A stretch of DNA of 64,000 nt from Desulfobulbus sp. Tol-SR (GCA_000769715.1 JROS01000028.1:119482-183481); one strand, 5' to 3'; positions 36,549 to 46,475 are shown, numbered from the stretch's first letter. The notes: generated by a model from the letters alone, not told the origin. Made by a program: numbers and translations.

Positions 36549-37343
36549 ATGCGATTGCTCCTGTACAACATCCGTTACGCGACCGGCCACAAGAAGGGCT
36601 TCCACCTGCCGATCCCCTATGCCGGCTTCTTCAAGAAGACTGCCGCCAACCTGCAACGGATCATCCATTTCATCCGGCTTGTCGATCCCGACATCATCGG
36701 CCTGGTCGAGGTCGATTCCGGTTCATACCGCTCGAGCAACGCCTGCCAGGCGGAACAGATTGCCAATGAACTCGGCTACCATTTTGTCGTTGAAACCAAG
36801 TACAGCGGCAGTTCCTTTGTCCACCGGGTGCCGATCATCCGGCAACAATCCAACGCCCTCCTGAGCCGGGATCAAATCCTCGACTCCAGCTTTCATTACT
36901 TCTCCCAGGGGGTCAAGCGTCTGATCATCAAGGCCGAACTCGAACAGGTCGTGATCTTCGTCGTCCATCTCTCCCTGAAATATCGCCATCGCCAGAACCA
37001 GCTGGGACAATTGTACAGCCTCATCCACGAAACCGACAAGGAGGTCATCGTCGCCGGCGATTTCAACACCTTCTGGGGCGACAAGGAACTCAAGCTGTTC
37101 CTCGCCGCGACCGGCCTGGAAAATGCCAACGTCGTCAACGCCCCCTCCCACCCGAGCCATGCGCCGCACCGTCAGATCGATTTTGTCCTGCACTCGCACG
37201 GCATCAGGATCGACAGCTTTTTCATCCCCGATATCCAGCTGTCCGACCATGCGCCGCTGGTCTGCGACTTCTCCTGCCTGGCGAGCCCCCTTGCCGCCGC
37301 CGGTGACGACCGGGGAATCAGGCTGGTGAAACAGCTGCACTGA
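36549..37343 (+). CDS. Endonuclease/exonuclease/phosphatase family protein
   Basis: A 264-residue EEP-fold hydrolase. The expected catalytic landmarks are present: an Asn in LLLYNIRYA, the metal-binding Glu in IIGLVEVDSGSY, AGDFNTFWGD with the Asp-Asn pair, and LSDHAPLVCDFS with the final Asp-His. There is no signal peptide or membrane segment, so it should act in the cytoplasm. Substrates of such stand-alone members range from DNA to phospholipids and sugar phosphates; none can be chosen here. It is divergent from hemC, with about 170 bases between them. Confidence 0.85.
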   Translation: MRLLLYNIRYATGHKKGFHLPIPYAGFFKKTAANLQRIIHFIRLVDPDIIGLVEVDSGSYRSSNACQAEQIANELGYHFVVETKYSGSSFVHRVPIIRQQSNALLSRDQILDSSFHYFSQGVKRLIIKAELEQVVIFVVHLSLKYRHRQNQLGQLYSLIHETDKEVIVAGDFNTFWGDKELKLFLAATGLENANVVNAPSHPSHAPHRQIDFVLHSHGIRIDSFFIPDIQLSDHAPLVCDFSCLASPLAAAGDDRGIRLVKQLH

Positions 37344-37377
37344 CAGCGGGTGATGACAACCCGTTGCCGGCCGAGCG

Positions 37378-38151
37378 TCATTCCCCCTTTCCCAGAACCA
37401 CCACCGAACAGTTCCGCCCCGTCACCCCGTCGCCCTCCCGGCATGCCCGGCGATAGGAAAAATAATCCCGGCTGCAGGATGTGCACACCCCGGCAACCGA
37501 AATCGAGGCCGGCCTGAGGCCGGCGGCGATGAGCTGCTCCTGTGATATCCGCCAGAAGTCGAAATGATTCTCACCCGCCCGGTATCTCTGGAAATGCGGC
37601 GGCAACTCGTGGCGATGATTGACGAATTCGCTGCAGCAGGGGCCAAGCGAGGGACTGATGACCGCCAGCAGATCCTCTGCCCGTGAATGATAGCGGGAGA
37701 CGATCAACCCGACGGTCTTGCCCAGGATGTTCTGCACGCTGCCGCGCCAGCCGCTGTGGACCGCGCCGATCACCCGCCGGAGCGGATCGAACAGCAGCAC
37801 CGCCTGGCAATCGGCATGCTGGACCATGATGCCGACCTCCGGCAGGTCGGTTACCAGGGCGTCGACGCCGTCGACCTCGAGATCGGCGGCCGGATGGCTG
37901 TCCAGGCAATGGATCCGATCACCGTGGATCTGGCGGGCGGAAACGAGCCGCGACAGGTCCAGGGCGGCCTTGATCCTGGCCCGGTTGGCCGCCACCGCGA
38001 TGCTCTCATCACCCACCCCGTAACTGCCGTTGAGCGAGGCAAAGGGGGCGACACCCACCCCTCCATGGCGATCGAACATCGCATAGCGGCAGCCGTCGGC
38101 ATGTTCCGGGCTGAAACTCCGGCGGTGCCGCCCTGGTGCAAAATGGTGCAT
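37378..38151 (-). CDS. Purine nucleoside phosphorylase/deaminase PgeF (YfiH, laccase-domain)
   Basis: A 257-residue member of the multicopper polyphenol-oxidase-like family DUF152. Recognisable parts are SLNGSYGVGDES, SARQIHGDRIHCLD, QHADCQAVLLFDP, GAVHSGWRGSVQNIL and SLGPCCSEFV; the His and Cys residues form the zinc site. Related proteins act on peptidoglycan cross-links (PgeF) and on purine nucleosides (YfiH/FAMIN). The start at 38151 has GGAGAA upstream. Confidence 0.87.
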   Translation of the reverse strand: MHHFAPGRHRRSFSPEHADGCRYAMFDRHGGVGVAPFASLNGSYGVGDESIAVAANRARIKAALDLSRLVSARQIHGDRIHCLDSHPAADLEVDGVDALVTDLPEVGIMVQHADCQAVLLFDPLRRVIGAVHSGWRGSVQNILGKTVGLIVSRYHSRAEDLLAVISPSLGPCCSEFVNHRHELPPHFQRYRAGENHFDFWRISQEQLIAAGLRPASISVAGVCTSCSRDYFSYRRACREGDGVTGRNCSVVVLGKGE

Positions 38152-38265
38152 CGCTTCTCCGTGAACGAGGAGGGAAAGGATCGCCGGGAACGCATCTGCA
38201 GCGGGTCCAAAACTGAAAGTATAGCAGATTGAACGGAACGGCGACAAGAGCGCAGCTGAGACTGG

Positions 38266-38304
38266 AAAAGAAAAGGGAACACCCCCGACGGAGGCATTCC
38301 CTTT
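38266..38304 (-). terminator. Terminator of the DUF3373 gene
   Basis: On the minus strand AAAGGGAA (38304-38297) pairs with TTCCCTTT (38279-38272), with a further GCCTCC/GGGGGT-type pairing inside, and the stem runs directly into a T-rich tail (to about 38266). This is a good intrinsic terminator 30 bases past the gene end. Confidence 0.8.
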
Positions 38305-38335
38305 GCTGATGGTGCGGCCTTACAATCGCGGCGGT

Positions 38336-39844
38336 TTAGAAGAAGGCCTCGAAGGTCAGATAGATCTGGTCGGCGTCCTCGACCGGGTCAAGCCCCATCA
38401 TCCCCAGCTTCATCAGGTCGCCGCCATTGCTCAGGTCATAGGCGGCCATGTTCCAGTCGCCCGAGCCGGAGTAATCATACTCGTAATGCTGGTAGCCCAG
38501 ACGGATGAAGGTCTTGGCATACCTGGAGATCATCTCGCCCGTCGGCAGGTCGTAGAGACCGTAGATCTCGTAGACCTGACCACGGGTCGCCAGCTTCGAC
38601 TGGTAGATGTCGTCATGCCCCGGCGACATCGCCAGCCAGAACTCCGAACCGTAGTTGAACTCGGCCCCGAGCTTCAGGCCGATGTTGTCCATGTCGTAGC
38701 GGACGCCGGCATAGACGCTGTAGCCGTTTTCCTCGTCGGTATTGGGCCCGGCCAGACCCGCGGCCATGGCGGCGTAGTCGTTGAACATGCCGTCGGCATC
38801 GGGGTTGGTGCGCGACCAGCCGCCGGCCAGGAAGTAATTGAAGTTGGCGACCTTGTTCTCGAACACCGCCGAGGTATGGAGGATGTCGCCGAGATTCTCC
38901 CTCTCCCCCAGGCCGGACATGTTGCCGAATTGGGAGTTGATGACCGGATCCTGGAAATTCGGGTAGTTGAAGGCGTTGAAGGCGTTGAACACCTGGACAT
39001 AGGCGAACATGTCGTCCTTCTTCATGACATCCCAGCTGAAGCCGGCGAAGTCCATGTCATCGATCGAGCCGGGGGCCGAATCATCCAGCAGACCGGCCTC
39101 GAAACCGCGGCCGTAGCAGAAGCGGAGCCGGCTGTCGCCCATCGTCTCCGGTCCCCAGGTCCAGGCATAGCCAAGGGTCAGACCGTCGAAGGGCCAGTTC
39201 ATGAAGGCCATCGGGGTGGCGTCGCCGTCGATCCCCGTGCGGAACTGCGTCGGAGGACCGTCGGTGGTCGGCCGGCGGCCGATCGAGAACCACATCGGCT
39301 GACCGGCAATGTTGGCCCAGTTGACATAGGCCCGGTCGACATAGAGGGCGCTGTCCTCGGCCGGGGTCCGGGCGACGTTGCCGTCGAACACCGGCCACAT
39401 CGCCCCGGATTCGTCGGTGAAGGCCGACTGGTTGCCCCAGGTCTTGAACATGGCCAGGCGCCCCTTGAACTCGACGTTCTCGGTGGCGTTGACCCGCATG
39501 TTAAGGCGGAAACGGTTGGTCCAGAGCGTGTCGTTATCCAGGTCCCTGCCGAACACCGTATCGGCGGAATAATAGTCGAGGCGGCTGCGGAAATCGCCGA
39601 AGAACTTGATCCGGGCGGCGAGGTCCCAATCGGCCGAGCGTTCGTCCAGATCACCGACGGTGTCCGACAGCTTGTTGCTTACCTCTTTCTGGGAATCCAA
39701 TGCCGCCTTCAGCTCGTCGAGCTGCCTGCTCAATTCTTCGACCTTTTTCTCCAGGTCTGCAGCGTTGGGACCGGCACTGGCCATAGCCATAGCTGGAACC
39801 GTGAGAAGTCCCGCCAGTGCCAACACAGAAATTTTTTTCACCAT
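38336..39844 (-). CDS. DUF3373-family outer-membrane porin-like protein
   Basis: A 502-residue exported protein. The signal peptide (MVKKISVLALAGLLTVPAMA) is followed by a coiled-coil segment (about residues 28-66, DLEKKVEELSRQLDELKAAL) and then a long beta-strand-rich region with alternating aromatic residues, ending in F-E-A-F-F with a terminal Phe, the usual outer-membrane insertion signal. The coil plus barrel design resembles SlpA/OprP-like porins anchored to peptidoglycan. DUF3373 proteins occur in Geobacter and sulfate reducers; the solute is unknown. AAAGGAGG lies before the ATG at 39844, and a T-rich terminator follows the gene. Confidence 0.85.
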   Translation of the reverse strand: MVKKISVLALAGLLTVPAMAMASAGPNAADLEKKVEELSRQLDELKAALDSQKEVSNKLSDTVGDLDERSADWDLAARIKFFGDFRSRLDYYSADTVFGRDLDNDTLWTNRFRLNMRVNATENVEFKGRLAMFKTWGNQSAFTDESGAMWPVFDGNVARTPAEDSALYVDRAYVNWANIAGQPMWFSIGRRPTTDGPPTQFRTGIDGDATPMAFMNWPFDGLTLGYAWTWGPETMGDSRLRFCYGRGFEAGLLDDSAPGSIDDMDFAGFSWDVMKKDDMFAYVQVFNAFNAFNYPNFQDPVINSQFGNMSGLGERENLGDILHTSAVFENKVANFNYFLAGGWSRTNPDADGMFNDYAAMAAGLAGPNTDEENGYSVYAGVRYDMDNIGLKLGAEFNYGSEFWLAMSPGHDDIYQSKLATRGQVYEIYGLYDLPTGEMISRYAKTFIRLGYQHYEYDYSGSGDWNMAAYDLSNGGDLMKLGMMGLDPVEDADQIYLTFEAFF

Positions 39845-40214
39845 CCTCCGTCCTCCTTTTTCATGTTCTTGATGATCGCAGCATGAAAAACAGCCGAAAC
39901 ACACTGCCTCCCCTTTCTCGTCCGCCGGGATATCCTCGCCGGCGGTATCCGTACGCCTCTTCACGGTACAAATATTTTTACCCTGTTCATATTGTCTATC
40001 GTAGATAATTGACGATGTCAATAGCGCCTCCTATTTTAGTAAATAATTTTTTTCTAAACTGCCTTCCCTGGCCTTCGGCGTGTTCATCGATTGCAAGGAT
40101 GCTCCGCTGCCGCTGGACCTTTTCGGCCATTTCCGGTAAAGAACAGAAAAGCCGACCACTTTCCGTCACTTGACCCGGAGCCGCCTCGCCTCCATTGACC
40201 ATGCCCCGCTCACG
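39845..40214. other. Divergent region between porin-like gene and cbiK
   Basis: About 370 bases. It holds the porin leader, a dyad and possible -35 element near 40009-40023, and an AT-rich patch at 40020-40060. No other gene is supported. Confidence 0.4.
40009..40023. promoter_or_regulatory. Dyad over a possible -35 element of the DUF3373 gene
   Basis: ATTGAC-GAT-GTCAAT is a perfect six-base inverted repeat. On the minus strand it contains TTGACA (40022-40017), a good -35, though the -10 that should follow (TAGACA at 17 bases) is weak. A repressor or activator site overlapping the promoter is plausible. Confidence 0.35.
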
Positions 40215-41015
40215 ATGAAGATACCGCTCGTTCTCGCCGCCTTCGGCACCGTCTCAGATGAGGCGGCTGCCACTTACGACATGATCGACCGGGAGATACG
40301 CCACAGACTGGCGGACACCCCCATCTTCTGGGCCTACACTTCGCGGGTGATCAGGAACAAGGTGGCGGACGCATCCGGACGGATTCGTCATTCTCCCCTG
40401 GAACTCTTGACGGAGCTGGCGGGGCACGGGTACGGCAAGGCGGTTGTCCAACCGCTGCACCTCCTGCCCGGTCATGAATATCACCAGTTGCGGCAGCAGT
40501 GCCGGCAGTCGCCGATCCCCTGCCATGTCGCCTTTCCCCTCCTCACCGCCCCGCAGGATTATCATGATCTGGCCGATAACCTGGCGCCCCTGATCGACGA
40601 GCACACAGGCCAGGCCATCCTCCTCATCGGCCATGGCACCAATCACCCGATCTGGGTGGCCTATCACGCCATCGAAAAGATCTTCCGGCAGCGGTTCGGC
40701 CCCCGGATCTTTGTCGGGGTTATCGACAAACATCCCGACTCGACCGCTATCCCTGATGAGATCATCGCCGCAGGGTGGAACAGGGTCTGCCTGATCCCCC
40801 TGCTGCTCGTCGCCGGCATGCATTTTGAAAGGGATGTCAACGGCAGAGGCCAACACGCATGGCGCACCCGACTGGAACAGGCTGGTCTCGAAGTGACATG
40901 CGTCGCCCGGGGACTCGGTCGCCATCCGGGGATGATCGCCGCGATCGGCGCCCGGATCGGCGAAACCATGAGCCGCGTGCGCGGCGATGATGCTTCAGGT
41001 TGTCAGGCCGGCTGA
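40215..41015 (+). CDS. Sirohydrochlorin cobaltochelatase CbiK
   Basis: Inserts Co2+ into sirohydrochlorin in anaerobic cobalamin synthesis (266 residues from the ATG). The two halves of the chelatase fold are visible: PLVLAAFGTVSDEA at the start and ILLIGHGTNHPIW in the second half. The probable metal-binding and catalytic residues are Glu88 (GHEYH), His140 and His144 (GHGTNHP), and His near 203 (LLLVAGMHFERDV). There is no signal peptide, unlike the periplasmic CbiKP of some Desulfovibrio. The frame can also start at a TTG at 40170, but homology begins at the ATG at 40215; neither has a good ribosome binding site. Confidence 0.9.
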   Translation: MKIPLVLAAFGTVSDEAAATYDMIDREIRHRLADTPIFWAYTSRVIRNKVADASGRIRHSPLELLTELAGHGYGKAVVQPLHLLPGHEYHQLRQQCRQSPIPCHVAFPLLTAPQDYHDLADNLAPLIDEHTGQAILLIGHGTNHPIWVAYHAIEKIFRQRFGPRIFVGVIDKHPDSTAIPDEIIAAGWNRVCLIPLLLVAGMHFERDVNGRGQHAWRTRLEQAGLEVTCVARGLGRHPGMIAAIGARIGETMSRVRGDDASGCQAG

Positions 41016-41017
41016 CA

Positions 41018-43309
41018 TCATTTGTCGGCGAAGGCCCCGGCCAGGTTTTTGTCGATGACATAGATGCAGATCTCCTTCGCCCCCTGCCGCGAATAGCCGT
41101 GTTTGCGGTGCAGGTTGTCCATCAGGAAATGGATGTCGTCCTGGATCTTCCGGTCATAGGTCTTGAACGACTCCTCGTTATAATCCTTGATCGCCCGCCG
41201 GAAGTTCTCGTTCTTCAGGAAGGGTTCGAGCACCTTCTCCTTCAGGTTGTGGACGTACCGCTCATGGAGATACTGGTACAGGGTCGTTCCGGTGATCGGG
41301 AGGTCGTCGCGCAGCATCTCCTGCGTCAGCGTCACCGTCGCATAGGTTTTCTGGATATTGCTGCGAAAGGCGGCGGCATCCCGGGCACCGATCAACAACC
41401 GTGATTCAAAGCGTTGGAAAAAGGCGTCGTTGATCTCGAGCCGCTCCCCGGTATAGGTGCACTTTTCCACCGAACCCGGCTCGAAGTTGACGGCAAACAG
41501 GTAATTCTGGATCTCCCGCGCAATCTGCTCCTCGTTGTAGTAATAGAGAGATTCCTTGACCTCCTGCAATACCGCGTAGTTGTACATCCGCTGCAGTGAA
41601 TCGAGAAAGCCCATCGGCAGGATGTCCCGGTCCTCCTTGCAGTACTTGCGGAAGAACTTGCCCAGCATCGACATGTCGATGAGCTTGTCGTCTTTTCCGT
41701 ATATCGTATAGAATTCATTAAATAATTTTATGGAATCGCGGCCTGACAGCCCCTTCCAGCCGTCCTTCTCCGATTCGGCGATGATCTTCATCCGCCGCTT
41801 GGCGGTGAAGGCCGCCACATCCTCCTCACTCAGCCAGGGAGGGATGAAGCCGGTAAAGATCTCCATCTTCAGCAACTGCAGATGGCTGTCGCAATAGAGT
41901 TCGTATTTGCCGGGATCGGGAATCCACTCCAGCATCGCCTCCGACTTGGTCCTGAGCCGGGTGGCGATGATGACCCGGGCAAAATTGTGCAGGACCCGGG
42001 GCAGGAAGCTGCCGTCGATGTGCCGGCCGAAGATTTCCCGATAAATCTCAACTTCGGTTTTCAGATCGAGAATATACGGCACATTGATGAACTCGATGCG
42101 ATCGGTGAAGGCCTGCAGATCGGTGATCACCTTGCGATCCTCGGGGTTCATCAGGGCGAAGAACAGCGAGTTGACCCGCTCCTCGATATCCTCGACCTTG
42201 TGCACCCCGTCACTGATGATATTGTGCAGTTCCATCAACCGGGCCATGTTGTGGGACTTGATGTCCATCAGGGCATAGATGCCGTTGTTGGTCTTGGCAA
42301 AGCTGGAATAGAGAAACGACACCGGCCGCGAGGGGCAGAACTGGGTGTCGAGGTTGCGCTGGATCACCTCGTTGTGGTGGACGTTCTGGCGCAGCGGCGC
42401 ATCACCGGGGTTGAACACCGAGATCCCCTCGCCCAGCCGGCGGTTGATGGAAAACGGCCGGGCGTAGACGAACTCCAGGACCTTGAGCGGATCATCGTAT
42501 TGTTTCAACAGGTTCTGAAATATGGAGGTACAGATCGTGCAGGGCGATTCCTCGAACACCCATTCATATTTCTTCTCGGTGAACAGGTGCCACTTGAACT
42601 TGTCATTTTCGAACAGTTCGTCAAAAAAACGGCGGCGGACATCCTTGGGGATGATCAGGAAGGGATTGTCATGACTGGGGCAGGGAACATCGAAATAGGC
42701 CCCCGGATCGTTGTCGTCGGCGCATCCTTCCTTGGCGTTCGGGTGGTTTCTGTCGTTGTTGAGCCCCTTGTTTTCAAGCAGCCAGGCCAGCCGTTCCGTC
42801 AGGGAGGCCAGCGACTGGGGGGCATTCACCGCCTGATCGCGTTTCAGTCGCCAGACCACTTCATACCGCCTGCCTTCGGGGGTATTGGCATATTCCTCGA
42901 ACTTGCGCAGCAGATTGTAGAGAAAGGTCGATTTGCCGCTGCCATGGGGTCCTTCGAAGATATAGATCTTGTTCTGCTGTGCCCCGACCGACAGGCCCTC
43001 GACATGGCGCATCAGACGGTTGGCGAAGAGACGGTCGGCAAAAAACGGCCGGTCCGAATTCTCGACAAAAAGTTTGCTGCAATCGTAGCTCAGATAGCGG
43101 ATCGATTCCGGGTCATCGCTGTACTCGTCGACACCCTCGGCAACGAAGGTGCTGATCATGTCGGCATAGACCTGCAGCACGTTGCGGATGATCCGGGTCG
43201 GATGGGCAACGACCTCCTGCAGAAATTCGCTGAAGGACAGCATCGATCGCTTCGGCCAGCCGCTCTCGTGTTGTTTCAGGCTGTTCAAGGCCCTGGTGAT
43301 ATCGCGCAT
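41018..43309 (-). CDS. Divergent PrkA-like P-loop ATPase/kinase
   Basis: A 763-residue protein related to PrkA serine kinases but only loosely. The Walker A motif is GPHGSGKST (120-128). PrkA-like segments follow: RRLGEGISVFNPGD, then AKTNNGIYALMDIKSHNMARLMELHNIISDG (in part), VNSLFFALMNPEDR and INVPYILDLKTEVEIYREIFG, where ordinary PrkA describes recognition of its own folded core. A cysteine pair (CTIC) lies after the ATPase core. GAGGAG precedes the ATG at 43309. It is the last gene of the run prkA, DUF444, spoVR, with 37 bases between it and spoVR, so it is likely a functional partner of the first PrkA and not a duplicate. Kinase activity is inferred. Confidence 0.72.
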   Translation of the reverse strand: MRDITRALNSLKQHESGWPKRSMLSFSEFLQEVVAHPTRIIRNVLQVYADMISTFVAEGVDEYSDDPESIRYLSYDCSKLFVENSDRPFFADRLFANRLMRHVEGLSVGAQQNKIYIFEGPHGSGKSTFLYNLLRKFEEYANTPEGRRYEVVWRLKRDQAVNAPQSLASLTERLAWLLENKGLNNDRNHPNAKEGCADDNDPGAYFDVPCPSHDNPFLIIPKDVRRRFFDELFENDKFKWHLFTEKKYEWVFEESPCTICTSIFQNLLKQYDDPLKVLEFVYARPFSINRRLGEGISVFNPGDAPLRQNVHHNEVIQRNLDTQFCPSRPVSFLYSSFAKTNNGIYALMDIKSHNMARLMELHNIISDGVHKVEDIEERVNSLFFALMNPEDRKVITDLQAFTDRIEFINVPYILDLKTEVEIYREIFGRHIDGSFLPRVLHNFARVIIATRLRTKSEAMLEWIPDPGKYELYCDSHLQLLKMEIFTGFIPPWLSEEDVAAFTAKRRMKIIAESEKDGWKGLSGRDSIKLFNEFYTIYGKDDKLIDMSMLGKFFRKYCKEDRDILPMGFLDSLQRMYNYAVLQEVKESLYYYNEEQIAREIQNYLFAVNFEPGSVEKCTYTGERLEINDAFFQRFESRLLIGARDAAAFRSNIQKTYATVTLTQEMLRDDLPITGTTLYQYLHERYVHNLKEKVLEPFLKNENFRRAIKDYNEESFKTYDRKIQDDIHFLMDNLHRKHGYSRQGAKEICIYVIDKNLAGAFADK

Positions 43310-43346
43310 CAATCGACTCCTCTGCCGGATACCGTTTCTCCAACCT

Positions 43347-44996
43347 TCATTCCCGTTGCCCGTGGACCTCGATCGGTTCCCGGACAAGCTTCCTCCCGCT
43401 CATGGTATAACGGAAGCGCTTCCAGCTGATCTCCTGCTTCGGCCGTTCGGTCCTGGCCGCCCCCTCCTGCTCGGCCTCGGTCTTCACCGGCACCGGCTCG
43501 GAGGTGTACAGGCAGACCTTGCCGCCCCACAGAAACTCCAGCCCCATCAGCGTCGCGTCGATATATTCGCGGACCAGCGGTTTGCCCTCGAACACATGGT
43601 TGAGGATCAGGGTCCCGTCGGCATCGACGCTGACCTTGACCAGGGGCGGATGGTAGAGGGAATCGGAGACCATCTGGCGATAATCCTCGGCCCGCCGGCT
43701 CTTGACGTAGTACTGCCAGGTCATCCGTTCCTTGTTCAATCGCTTGCCGGCGACGAAGAGCCGGTGCCGGTCGACGAATTCCTGATCGATAAAGCTGTTG
43801 ATGAACATCGAATCGGCCGAGTTCTCCCGGATGGAAAAGATGAACTCCTTTCCCCGACCCGTCTTCCGGTCATAGTGACGACGCCTGTACTTATCCTCTA
43901 TTCTGTTATAATCAAAAGATATCTTCCCTTTCTCGGCCTTCTCTTCGAGATAGTCGAAGAGGCGCATGCCGAGGGCGTAGGGATTGAGGCCGACCCGCGG
44001 CATCGACGTGACCTTGGCGTTGACGAGCGCATATTCGACTTCATGGCCGCCGATCCGGTCGTCGCCGAGGAACAGCTTCTCGTGCCAGTAGCTGGCCCAG
44101 CCCTCGTTCATGATCTTGGTCCGGATCTGCGGCTGGAAATAGAGCGAGGTCGAGCGGATCACCTCCAGGACGGTCAGCATCCAGCGGTTGTCCTCGCGGT
44201 TGAGAAAAGGCGAGTATTCCATCAGGAACCGGAGGACATCGATCCCCTCCCGCGGCTTCTTTTCCTTCCGGCTCTTGTCGTACAGCGATTCGAATTCCGG
44301 GTGCCGGCTCTTGACCGAATCGAGAAACCGCCGTTCGGCCTCGACCGGATCATCGTGCACCATTTTGTTATACAACTCGATTTCCCGGACATAGCGGGTG
44401 ATCGCCTTTTTGTTCTTCTGGAGAAAGACATCGAAATAGTAGTCGATCATCGCCTCGACCCCTGACGATGCCGTCTTTTCCAGACCGGCCAGGACATCGA
44501 AATAGCCCACCAGGTTGTCGACGGCCCGCGAGAATTCGATGATATAGTCCACCCAGCGCCCCTTCTCCGACCGCAGTTTGGCGAACAGCCGTTTGTCGGA
44601 GAGGGCGCGGCCGGTAAAGTCGTACTCCCGGGTATGGCGGAAAAAGATATTGTTCTGGAAAAAATCGATATGGCCGATAACATGATAGAATATCATCACA
44701 TTCAGCCAATCCGGGTTGTTGTCGTTGTAATAGGAGATCGGCGGCCGGGTATTGATGACGGTCTCGTAGGGGTTGTTGGGATAGAGCTCGTAGCGGCCCT
44801 GTTCCTTCAGCACCTCGACGTCCTGGACCCAGTAATCGTAGAGGGTCGGGATCATCATCTTCGGTGAGAGCTGCAGCAGATCGCGATTGGTGACGATGTA
44901 CTCGAGACTCTCGTCCTGAAAGCTGAGTCCGGCATCGCGAGCCCGCTCCTTGCACCCTTCCATGATCTTCTTGGCATGCTGGCTGATCAGTTCCAT
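43347..44996 (-). CDS. SpoVR/YcgB family protein
   Basis: A 549-residue cytoplasmic SpoVR-like protein. Recognisable parts are the N-terminal helix-rich region (SLEYIVTNRDLLQLSP, NPDWLNVMIFYHVIGHIDFFQNN in part), the Glu/His-rich core (ILNEGWASYWHEKLF-type MNEGWASYWHEKLF) and VNAKVTSMPRVGLNPYALG. SpoVR affects the spore cortex in Bacillus; in non-sporulating bacteria it is co-expressed with PrkA/YeaG and YeaH during starvation, and its biochemical role is unknown. The start at 44996 has only a weak ribosome binding site. It lies between the DUF444 gene and the second PrkA-like gene on the same strand. Confidence 0.9.
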   Translation of the reverse strand: MELISQHAKKIMEGCKERARDAGLSFQDESLEYIVTNRDLLQLSPKMMIPTLYDYWVQDVEVLKEQGRYELYPNNPYETVINTRPPISYYNDNNPDWLNVMIFYHVIGHIDFFQNNIFFRHTREYDFTGRALSDKRLFAKLRSEKGRWVDYIIEFSRAVDNLVGYFDVLAGLEKTASSGVEAMIDYYFDVFLQKNKKAITRYVREIELYNKMVHDDPVEAERRFLDSVKSRHPEFESLYDKSRKEKKPREGIDVLRFLMEYSPFLNREDNRWMLTVLEVIRSTSLYFQPQIRTKIMNEGWASYWHEKLFLGDDRIGGHEVEYALVNAKVTSMPRVGLNPYALGMRLFDYLEEKAEKGKISFDYNRIEDKYRRRHYDRKTGRGKEFIFSIRENSADSMFINSFIDQEFVDRHRLFVAGKRLNKERMTWQYYVKSRRAEDYRQMVSDSLYHPPLVKVSVDADGTLILNHVFEGKPLVREYIDATLMGLEFLWGGKVCLYTSEPVPVKTEAEQEGAARTERPKQEISWKRFRYTMSGRKLVREPIEVHGQRE

Positions 44997-45043
44997 ATCG
45001 TCGCCATTCCAGGTGCCGCCCGACCCATGCAGTCGGTCGGCGG

Positions 45044-46426
45044 CTATGAGATGAGGTGTTTGATCCCCTCGATCACCCGCCCCTCGTTGCTGTCCTTCGA
45101 CATCACATCCAGTCGGAGCAGGTCGTTGCGCTCGTCGAGGAGACCCGACTTGCGGACATAGCGCTCGACCTCGCTCTTGCCGGAGACCCCGTAGCCGTTC
45201 TCGGCAATGGTGATGCCGACCCGGGCGGCATAGCGCAGCATCTTCCGCAACTCCGGCAGGGTTTCCTCCCCCTTGGTGTCCCAGTCATCACCGTCGGTAC
45301 CGTGGAAGACATAGATGTTGTAATCCTGCTGCAGGTTTTCCCGCTCGACCAGCTTATTGACCAACCGGTAGGCGGAGGCGACCTGGGTGCCGCCGGCCAC
45401 CCGCAGATTGGCGTAGGTGTGGAAGCTGACGACCTCCCTGGCCTCGGTGTCGTGGAGGATGAACCGCGTCATCACCTGATTCTGATACTGGTAGGCCAGC
45501 CAGGAATAAATCAGCACGTGCTGGCTGACGATCAGCTCGGTCGGCTTGCCGCTCATCGACCCGGAGTAGTCGCGGACGAAGAACACCACCGCCTGCGACT
45601 CGTAATCCTTTTCCCGTGACAGGATCCGGTAGACCCGGTCGCGGGGGGCGATCATCAGGTCGAGGGGATCGACCCGCTCCTGGCCGCTGATCCGCCCCAG
45701 GCCGATATTGGTCTGGAGGATGCGCCTGAGCGTCGCCTTCTTGTCGAGGATCTGGCCGAAACCCCGGTTCTTGTCGGTGAGATCGTAGGTGTAGCGGGTG
45801 AGCGACCGTTTCTTCCCCTTGTCCTTGAGGTTCGGGAGCTTGAACTGCTCGGTCAGGATCCGGCCGAGGTCGTAGGCGTTGGACTCGAGTTCGTGGGCCC
45901 CGCCCTCGCCCTGGCCGGCACCGCTGTCGCCGGGGCCCTGTTCCTGCCGTACCGGCTGCTCGCCGATGATTTCGCCCTCTTCGCCCTCGCCGGTCCCGCC
46001 CTCGTCCTCTCCTTCCCCCTCGCCATCCTCCTGGGCCTTGACCTGGTCGTGAATCAGCTTCTCCTCCACCGTCGACGGCACCACCACCACCTTGTCGCTG
46101 CCGTCCCGGCCCGGCTTCATCATCCGGCCGACCCGGATCTTGCGGGGGAAGCCGTCCTCCTCCCGCTGCTTGTCGCGCTCGAGCAGGGCGTCGAGGGTGT
46201 TGAGCGCCGACAGCGGAATCAGGCTCGACGGCGAGCCGTCATCCATCAGCGCCAGATCGTTCCAGCCGGCGAGGCCCGGGCCGCGCGGCGCCTCGATCGG
46301 GGCATGGGCCGCAAATCCGTCGCCATTCTGCTCGGCCAGCCGCAGTTCGAACTCGATCACCCGCTGCTGCTCGGGGGTCAGTCCCCTCTGCTTCAGGTTG
46401 TCATACAGGGCTCGCAAGGGATTCAT
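45044..46426 (-). CDS. DUF444 (YeaH/YhbH) von Willebrand-type protein
   Basis: A 460-residue member of DUF444. An N-terminal helical part and a very acidic low-complexity linker (EDGEGEGEDEGGTGEGEEGE) lead into a von Willebrand A-like domain with the metal-binding motif DYSGSMSGKPTE and the later VAGGTQVASAY and FHGTDGDDWD. DUF444 proteins nearly always sit beside prkA, and in enteric bacteria YeaH is needed with the kinase YeaG for the starvation response. The start at 46426 follows GGGAG; the frame continues upstream without homology and would overlap prkA. Confidence 0.9.
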   Translation of the reverse strand: MNPLRALYDNLKQRGLTPEQQRVIEFELRLAEQNGDGFAAHAPIEAPRGPGLAGWNDLALMDDGSPSSLIPLSALNTLDALLERDKQREEDGFPRKIRVGRMMKPGRDGSDKVVVVPSTVEEKLIHDQVKAQEDGEGEGEDEGGTGEGEEGEIIGEQPVRQEQGPGDSGAGQGEGGAHELESNAYDLGRILTEQFKLPNLKDKGKKRSLTRYTYDLTDKNRGFGQILDKKATLRRILQTNIGLGRISGQERVDPLDLMIAPRDRVYRILSREKDYESQAVVFFVRDYSGSMSGKPTELIVSQHVLIYSWLAYQYQNQVMTRFILHDTEAREVVSFHTYANLRVAGGTQVASAYRLVNKLVERENLQQDYNIYVFHGTDGDDWDTKGEETLPELRKMLRYAARVGITIAENGYGVSGKSEVERYVRKSGLLDERNDLLRLDVMSKDSNEGRVIEGIKHLIS

Positions 46427-46475
46427 CGTTGCACCGCTCCCGTCCGCTGTTGATCGTTGGCGCCAGACCATCGGC

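Noticed and set aside
40170..40214. TTG start for cbiK 45 bases upstream
   Set aside because: The extra 15 residues have no resemblance to CbiK, whose conserved sequence starts at the ATG at 40215.
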